Positions 6,832 through 11,613 of a stretch of 11,613 nucleotides of DNA are shown here, piece after piece. Position 1 is the stretch's first letter; every line of letters starts with the position of its first letter. The position numbers and the translations under genes were made by a program. Origin of the DNA: UBA1151 sp963579925 (GTDB taxonomy: Bacteria > Chloroflexota > Dehalococcoidia > Lucifugimonadales > Lucifugimonadaceae); NCBI GenBank assembly GCA_963579925.1, contig CAUZJA010000077.1:1-11613 (forward strand), in the 5' to 3' direction. The notes below the pieces were generated by a model that made no database searches, was not told the DNA's origin, and worked only from the letters and a program-made list of their open reading frames with translations.

Positions 6832-7841
6832 CTGGGTCTGACGGGTCCTATCCAGACGAACTCCAGAGGGAGTCGAGACGAGGGAATCGGCTGATCAGAG
6901 TCACGACGGGGTTCGCGATCATTGGCGCTGCGATCGCATTGATTATCGTGCTGGGTGATGTTGACGGCGCACGGAGCGAGTTGTCAGATGTTCGATGGTC
7001 ACCGCTCATCGGCATGATTGCCATCGCAATTGTCAGTTACTGCATGCGATTCGCTCGGTGGCACCGGCTTCTCGGTATCGCTGCGGGCATGACTGGAGGC
7101 TACTGGAGGTCGTTCGTCGCGTTCGCATCTGGAGGGCTGCTGATCTTCACTCCCGGTCGGGTAGGGGAGGCCGCCAAGAGCGTATACGCCCGGGAGTTGA
7201 GCGGGATACCAATCAGCGCTAGTCTGCCGGTAATTCTGGCAGAGCGGATTAACGATGTTGCAGTGATGGCGTTGCTCGCAGTCATCGGTCTGCTGACGTT
7301 TGGCGCAACTGGCGAGCTTGCCGCTCTGGTGATTGGGCTGGCAGCATTGCTGGCGGCGGCGACAGGACTGTACGTACTGTTCCGGTTAACCGTGAAGAGT
7401 GTGGCAGGCCGCGGGCCATTTGGAGTCTACGAGTTCATCCGGACATCACGATCTTCCATGGTCTCGATGTTGGGCCGAAGAGCGCTGAGCGAAAACTTCA
7501 TCTTCGGCATGCTTGCCTGGGCGCTTGAGGTCGTGGTCTTTTATCTTGCGATGGTGGCGGTAGGAGAGTCGTGGAGCGGCGATTCATTCCTGATCGCTCT
7601 GGCCATATACCCGCTCGCTTCTCTGGCAGGAGCGCTATCTATGTTGCCGGCCGGAATTGGTGTGACGGAAGGTGGGCTGGCAGGGCTGGCCGTGGCAGTA
7701 GGCGGCATGGATGGTGATGTTGCGCTGGCGGCGGCCTTACTTGCGCGTGTGGCGATTCTGGGCGCGGTTGTAGCTGTTGGGCTGATGACGCTTCCGGTGC
7801 TATCTAGACTCAATGACCGGGCGCCCACTCAACGCTCATAA
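6828..7841 (+). CDS. LPG synthase TM-domain / UPF0104 family membrane protein (flippase-like)
   Basis: This 337-residue membrane protein of the lysylphosphatidylglycerol-synthase transmembrane family (PF03706-like) lacks the cytosolic aminoacyl-transfer domain of MprF. About eight helices are visible, starting near 24-42 and 56-74 and ending near 298-325. Family signatures are present: RWHRLL at 77-82, PGRVGE at 109-114, LAERINDV at 137-144, a W-x2-E in helix (W231/E234) and LPAGIGVTEGG at 273-283. Stand-alone members often occur with glycosyltransferases in archaea and bacteria and are suspected to move lipid-linked sugars or phospholipids across the membrane. The GTG start overlaps the preceding stop as GTGA, with GAGG at 6814-6817 as a ribosome site. 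The position between a GT-C-like gene and an envelope protein supports a lipid-linked glycan role (inference). Confidence 0.85.
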   Translation: MTGSDGSYPDELQRESRRGNRLIRVTTGFAIIGAAIALIIVLGDVDGARSELSDVRWSPLIGMIAIAIVSYCMRFARWHRLLGIAAGMTGGYWRSFVAFASGGLLIFTPGRVGEAAKSVYARELSGIPISASLPVILAERINDVAVMALLAVIGLLTFGATGELAALVIGLAALLAAATGLYVLFRLTVKSVAGRGPFGVYEFIRTSRSSMVSMLGRRALSENFIFGMLAWALEVVVFYLAMVAVGESWSGDSFLIALAIYPLASLAGALSMLPAGIGVTEGGLAGLAVAVGGMDGDVALAAALLARVAILGAVVAVGLMTLPVLSRLNDRAPTQRS

Positions 7842-10362
7842 TGAACCCATCTTGATAAATCTCAAACTACTATTTCGCAGGTTTAGTCGGCCCGAAGCCC
7901 GCAAGCGCATTGCCGCATACACGGTTCTATCGCTGATCGCCTTCGTGATCGCCTGGACGATTGCAGGAGGATTGCTGGCACGCTCCGCTGCGAACGAACT
8001 CGTCACACTGTCAGATGAGATATTTGCGACGGATGAGAGTGAAGAGATCGACGCCAGACTCGAGCGGATTGCTGCAGCGTTGCAGAAAGCTGAATCTGAC
8101 CTGAGCGGTCTCGATATCTGGATACTTCCGTACAGAATCGGCGCGCCAGTGATGCGCTGGGTTCCGAGCCGAGGCGGTGATGCCAGCGAAATGGCCGATC
8201 TGGTCGATTATGCGCTAGATCTCGTTCACGCAGCTGAGCCGATAAGCGATCTCGCGACTGACCTCACAGTCGACGGCCTTTCGTCATCAATTTCCGATCT
8301 GGACAGTTTGCTAGATATCTTCGAATCATCTGATGCCCTCATTGAAGCCGCAGCGACTGCCATTGTGGTCGCAGAAGATCAACGCTCAGCGATTGATGAC
8401 GATCGACTCTCAGACGACGTGCTAGCGCGTATCGAAACCGCCGATAGGCTTTTCGAGACACTCCAGGCAGCAGTGACTCTGGCTAAAACAGCCAGTGAGA
8501 GTGTTAAACACGTACGGATCATCCGGTCTGAAGGCGGTGATCTCATCGATCTCGCTGACGGCACGGGAGTATCAGCAGCGCTGTCACTTGGGACAGATCT
8601 ACTGGAATCTGAAGCGGCCATCGCCGACTCATCCCGTGAGGTCATCGACCTGGTGCGTGAAGTTCTCCCGGAGATTGAGGTGCTGGAATCGTTGGTGCCG
8701 GTGACGATGGTCGAAGTGGAGCAGTGGCTCGATTTTGTTGGTGAATTGATCGATAACGTGGATGGCATTGCGAAGTCTTTACAGGCCGTTCAGGAACTGG
8801 CGGGCGCTGGTTTCGCAGAGGATCCCGCTGAGGCAGAACAGCTTGGCATCGAAATTACAGGCCTCATCGACAAATCGAAGGCGCTTGAAGAGCTGATCGC
8901 CGAACCACCAAACCTGCCGGGCCTCCCTGAAATCCCTGAGCGGGTGCCAGAGTTGCTGAAGGACCTTGGCGTGGCAGGGGCATATCTACAGGAATTTTTG
9001 GGATTCAACGGTCCAAGAGTACATCTGGTGCTGGCGCAGGATGAGGAAGAGCTTCGGCCATCAGGTGGGTTCCTTGGCGCTGTCTGGCAGCTCAACATGG
9101 ACAAGGGACGGCTCGTGTCTAGGGAATTCGGTAGCAGTTACGATGTAGACGGCATGTTGGGGCCAAGGGCATGGACCTCAGCACCTCCAACTTTCACGCT
9201 TGGATTAGGCGCGCAGGTGATCCCATTCCGGGATCTGAACTGGTACGTCGACTTCCCATTTGCGGCTGATCGCCTGCGACGTAGCTACCTCACCCACATG
9301 AAGATCAAGCCGAGCACCGTGGTGACAATCAACCAATCCATCATGACCAAAGTGATCGACGCCATTGGGCCAATAGAGGTGGGCACTGCCGAGTCGAAAC
9401 AGTCACTCGATGGCGGTGCTGCTCGCGACTACCTGAGGGTGGGCGTTGATAAGACAGGTCAGGATGTTCCAGCCAACTGGGACGAGCAGCGATACGCATC
9501 ATTTCTTCTTGGCAACGCCATACTGGAGTCGCTCACTGGTGGGGAGTCCGCCAATCCGGGCTCGCTGGTTCAGGCGCTCGTGGAGGCTGCAAACTCTGGA
9601 GAGATGCGAATTTCAACACCCAACTTTGCCGCAGTCCATCTGTTTCGAAAACTGGGTTGGGATGGCGGGCTGTCGGAGTACAAGACCGACGGCTTCTATG
9701 TGGTGGAGAGCAGCGCATACGCGCCTAAGATCAGTCATCTGATCGGACGATCATTCCAGTTCAGTACGCGAATCGATTCCACAGGGACGGCGGCTGGCAA
9801 TCTGACTCTGGAATATGAGAACCCGGTGAATGGAATCGGTGAGGACTGTCGTCAGGCGCCTCTTGCTCAGGGTGAGAGTTGCTATTGGATGATCTCAAGA
9901 GTTCTCTTTCCTTCCACGGCTGAGATCACATCCCTGCCCGATCTACCCGCACCACCTGGCTCGATAGCTTCAACGGTTGAGCGGACGCCTGCAAACACGG
10001 CGGCCACATTCGATGGCGCTGATGGCCTCCCGTTCCGGGTACAGGAGTTTTCAGGATTCACAGTTGTTGAGCCGCAGACGACTAAATCGTTTGATATCGG
10101 ATACACGCTGCCAGAGGCCGCAGTTCGGAGCACGGACGGCGTCTGGCGCTATGACCTAAAGGTTCGTCGACAACCTGGCACGGGTTCCCCCAGGGCCTCC
10201 GTGAAGATAGCTCTCCCTGACGGCGCGTGCGTGGTCGGTTCGGAGCCAGACCTGCAAGTAACGCCAGATGGGCTGCTTTACTCGTTCGATCTGAACGCCG
10301 ACCGTACGATCACCGTCTGGTACGGCACGGACGAGCAGACTTGCTCAGCTCAGGCGGGTTGA
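7813..10362 (+). CDS. DUF4012 envelope protein, single N-terminal membrane anchor
   Basis: This 849-residue protein has a short basic cytoplasmic stretch (17-32), one membrane helix at about 33-55, then a long acidic, helix-rich region to about 390 with coiled-coil-like heptads. The DUF4012 core follows: HLVLAQDEEELRPSGGFLG at 404-422, matching the family's Q-x-x-x-ELR-x-(T/S)GGF block, then SSYDVDG (441-447), RDLNWYVDFPFAA (473-485) and STVVTINQ (501-508). A beta-rich C-terminal region (about 650-849) has four cysteines that could form disulfides. The bulk should therefore be extracytoplasmic. DUF4012 has no established biochemical function but recurs in surface-polysaccharide loci of Gram-positives and Chloroflexota. 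The ATG at 7813 overlaps the previous gene by 29 bases without a clear ribosome site. A TTG at 7852, just before NLKLLFRRF, is an alternative start that keeps the anchor. It is the last gene of the operon. Confidence 0.88.
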   Translation: MTGRPLNAHNEPILINLKLLFRRFSRPEARKRIAAYTVLSLIAFVIAWTIAGGLLARSAANELVTLSDEIFATDESEEIDARLERIAAALQKAESDLSGLDIWILPYRIGAPVMRWVPSRGGDASEMADLVDYALDLVHAAEPISDLATDLTVDGLSSSISDLDSLLDIFESSDALIEAAATAIVVAEDQRSAIDDDRLSDDVLARIETADRLFETLQAAVTLAKTASESVKHVRIIRSEGGDLIDLADGTGVSAALSLGTDLLESEAAIADSSREVIDLVREVLPEIEVLESLVPVTMVEVEQWLDFVGELIDNVDGIAKSLQAVQELAGAGFAEDPAEAEQLGIEITGLIDKSKALEELIAEPPNLPGLPEIPERVPELLKDLGVAGAYLQEFLGFNGPRVHLVLAQDEEELRPSGGFLGAVWQLNMDKGRLVSREFGSSYDVDGMLGPRAWTSAPPTFTLGLGAQVIPFRDLNWYVDFPFAADRLRRSYLTHMKIKPSTVVTINQSIMTKVIDAIGPIEVGTAESKQSLDGGAARDYLRVGVDKTGQDVPANWDEQRYASFLLGNAILESLTGGESANPGSLVQALVEAANSGEMRISTPNFAAVHLFRKLGWDGGLSEYKTDGFYVVESSAYAPKISHLIGRSFQFSTRIDSTGTAAGNLTLEYENPVNGIGEDCRQAPLAQGESCYWMISRVLFPSTAEITSLPDLPAPPGSIASTVERTPANTAATFDGADGLPFRVQEFSGFTVVEPQTTKSFDIGYTLPEAAVRSTDGVWRYDLKVRRQPGTGSPRASVKIALPDGACVVGSEPDLQVTPDGLLYSFDLNADRTITVWYGTDEQTCSAQAG

Positions 10363-10874
10363 GCGTCACCTCGGGGATCCTCATATCCGATAACGCCCAC
10401 GGATATGGGTGAGTGCGCAAATGCTGCATTCGCGAGCGGGGATAGATTTTGCAGATATTTATACGGGAAGTTTCGTCCGGCCAATGTCAATTTGATGTGG
10501 TTGGTAGGCACGACAAGTAATCCATATTCCCAAGCCGGGTCATTCTCATGGGCAGCCATGAATTTCATGAGATCAAGCTCAATTCGAGGCAGTTTTCCTT
10601 TTTCGATTTCGATAAGCAGAGACAGTTCTGGGATTGCGATGTCACAATTGAACTTCGATCCGTCAATCACCCGCTGTTCCGAATCAACCTTTAATCCAAC
10701 AGACTCCATGTTGGACTGTATGTGATGGTCGAATTCTCTGACCTCTGTCGTCAGAGGACGCCCGTGATCATCCGACCAAATCGAAGGTGGAACACCCTTG
10801 ATGGCGGAAATTGTCTCGTCGAATATTTTTTTTGGAATCTTTCCGATTAGATTTGTATGGGCTGTAACTTTCAT
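10350..10874 (-). CDS. Putative PD-(D/E)XK-type restriction-endonuclease-like protein
   Basis: This 174-residue cytoplasmic protein has no signal or membrane helix. The central part reads as a nuclease core: an acidic helix region (E44, E47, E57), then CDIAI with D78, a strand, then LIEIEKGK with E89-I-E91 and K92. The D-(x10)-E-x-E layout is that of BamHI/BglII-type enzymes, where the usual Lys of PD-(D/E)XK is replaced by Glu or Gln. A strand/helix tail with LLVVPTNHIKL (119-129) follows, as in nuclease-fold proteins. The ATG is well supported, with AGGA (complement of 10882-10885) 7 bases upstream. It begins 16 bases after the upstream hydrolase gene and its stop overlaps the convergent DUF4012 gene by 13 bases. 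By hand count 10441-10860 is about 45% GC, clearly below its neighbours, which suggests horizontal acquisition. No methyltransferase is in view. Nuclease identity is an inference from motif spacing. Confidence 0.65.
   Translation of the reverse strand: MKVTAHTNLIGKIPKKIFDETISAIKGVPPSIWSDDHGRPLTTEVREFDHHIQSNMESVGLKVDSEQRVIDGSKFNCDIAIPELSLLIEIEKGKLPRIELDLMKFMAAHENDPAWEYGLLVVPTNHIKLTLAGRNFPYKYLQNLSPLANAAFAHSPISVGVIGYEDPRGDAQPA
10380..10409 (+). terminator. Perfect 8-bp inverted repeat after the DUF4012 stop (possible transcript end)
   Basis: CATATCCG (10382-10389) and CGGATATG (10400-10407) are perfectly complementary around a 10-base loop. A flanking T-G wobble and C-G pair extend the stem to 10 bp. 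It starts 18 bases past the operon's last stop codon, where a terminator is expected, yet it lies inside the 3' coding part of the convergent gene. No T-run follows on either strand, so if it acts it would be as a 3'-end stabiliser or non-canonical terminator. Confidence 0.35.
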
Positions 10875-10881
10875 AGATCCA

Positions 10882-10885
10882 TCCT
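10882..10885 (-). promoter_or_regulatory. Shine-Dalgarno site of the nuclease-like gene
   Basis: AGGA on the minus strand lies 7 bases before the ATG at 10874. It sits in the 16-base gap after the hydrolase stop (TAG, 10891-10893). It is among the clearest ribosome sites in the window, fixes the start, and suggests translation from a shared transcript. Confidence 0.6.
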
Positions 10886-10890
10886 GTTTC

Positions 10891-11613
10891 CTAATGACCG
10901 TGAGGTACTACGGGGACCTTCATAATCTCTTCGGCGAAGATGAGATCGCCGTCGTAGATGGCTTTAACGTCTCCGATTCCCTTTTCCATGGGGCCGTGTT
11001 GCGATAGATGTGGTCCGATGTGGGCGAGGGCTAGCTTCTTGATGCCTGCGGCCTGTGCCATGCGAGCGGCGCCTTTTGTGCCGCACTGTCCGGGGGCCTC
11101 ACCATCGGCGTCCATGATGTCCTGATCGTCCCAGCACATGCTGAACATGACATCAGCATCTTTGGCCAGATTGATGACGGATTCGCAGGGCTGCGTGTCG
11201 CCAGTGAACACAATGCTGCCTTCGTCGGAGTCGAATCGGTATGCGAGAGAGTCCAGGTATGGCTGCACGTGCTCTGCTGGTGCTGCCGTGACCTGCCAGT
11301 CGGAGCCTGAGTAGACGAGTCCGGGACCGACGTCTCGTGCGTCGATGTCTGGCTTTGGGCGAGGCAGTTTCCCGCCACGGTTCACGTGGATCTTCTGGCT
11401 CAACGGATGGTTAACTCTGGCGATCCAGTCATGGGCGAAGATGCCTTTCTTCTCGTCCATGATTCCTTCCGTGATGAATTCAGTCAGGTGCGGGCCGATT
11501 ACTTCAAGTTTGTTCTCTTTGCCGATCGACTGATCCCACCGAGTAAGCAGGAAACAGGGATAGTCGATATCGTGATCGAAGTGGTGGTGGGTGAAGAAGA
11601 GTTGATCGATCTC
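10891..11613 (-). CDS. Metallo-beta-lactamase-fold hydrolase, RNase Z/arylsulfatase-like (partial, N-terminus outside window)
   Basis: The minus-strand frame is open from the stop at 10891 to the window edge, giving 240 visible residues. An ATG at 11460 is internal: the 51 codons upstream of it encode FFTHHHFDHDIDYP, the HxHxDH zinc-binding signature (visible residues 9-14), so starting there would remove the active site. Later ligands are in order: H115 in AEHVQP, D139 in VFTGDTQP and H198 in ALAHIGPHL. This is a complete binuclear zinc site of the RNase Z-like branch of the superfamily. The visible sequence ends in a short KVPVVPHGH tail. Likely chemistry is hydrolysis of a phosphodiester, sulfate ester or lactone; the substrate is unknown. 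The true start lies a few dozen codons beyond the window. It probably shares a transcript with the nuclease-like gene 16 bases downstream. Confidence 0.88.
   Translation of the reverse strand, partial: EIDQLFFTHHHFDHDIDYPCFLLTRWDQSIGKENKLEVIGPHLTEFITEGIMDEKKGIFAHDWIARVNHPLSQKIHVNRGGKLPRPKPDIDARDVGPGLVYSGSDWQVTAAPAEHVQPYLDSLAYRFDSDEGSIVFTGDTQPCESVINLAKDADVMFSMCWDDQDIMDADGEAPGQCGTKGAARMAQAAGIKKLALAHIGPHLSQHGPMEKGIGDVKAIYDGDLIFAEEIMKVPVVPHGH

Noticed and set aside
10405..10725. Plus-strand open frame after the DUF4012 gene
   Set aside because: It is opposite the nuclease-like gene, which has a good ribosome site and motif pattern; the plus reading has low-information sequence and no ribosome site.

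Overview
The window looks like bacterial chromosome, most likely from a Chloroflexota lineage (SAR202/Dehalococcoidia-like). This rests on three things: the Pro/Thr-rich lipoprotein, a DUF4012 protein beside glycosyltransferases, and the moderate-to-high GC with weak Shine-Dalgarno sites. No taxonomic marker gene is present, so the placement is an inference. Coding density is very high: no gap exceeds about 75 bases, and there are no tRNA or rRNA genes, insertion sequences or CRISPR arrays that I can see.

Left end (1-738, + strand): the 3' end of a gene for a probably extracellular protein. It carries eight strictly periodic octapeptide repeats (His at position 2, mostly Asp at 3, Ser at 7), then a Thr/Ser/Pro linker with a 27-bp duplication, then a C-terminal domain with duplicated calcium-loop-like DxNxNGxYDxG motifs. 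A small hairpin follows its stop.

Middle (814-10362, + strand): seven tightly packed genes, probably one operon. In order they are a lipoprotein with a long Pro/Thr tail, a family 2 glycosyltransferase resembling polyprenol-phosphate sugar synthases, a family 4 glycosyltransferase, a Gfo/Idh/MocA sugar-nucleotide-type oxidoreductase, an 11-or-so-helix GT-C-like membrane protein, an LPG-synthase-TM/UPF0104 (flippase-like) membrane protein, and an 849-residue DUF4012 envelope protein. The set fits assembly of a lipid-linked or surface glycoconjugate: cytoplasmic sugar modification and transfer, polyprenol-phosphate-sugar supply, transfer across or outside the membrane, and a large anchored surface protein. 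The exact glycan cannot be read from sequence.

Right end (10350-11613, - strand): a metallo-beta-lactamase-fold hydrolase, RNase Z/arylsulfatase-like and cut by the window edge, followed 16 bases later by a small, AT-richer gene. That small gene encodes a candidate PD-(D/E)XK-type nuclease with a BamHI-like D...ExE signature. It converges on and overlaps the DUF4012 gene by 13 bases. A perfect 8-bp inverted repeat just past the DUF4012 stop may help end the operon transcript.
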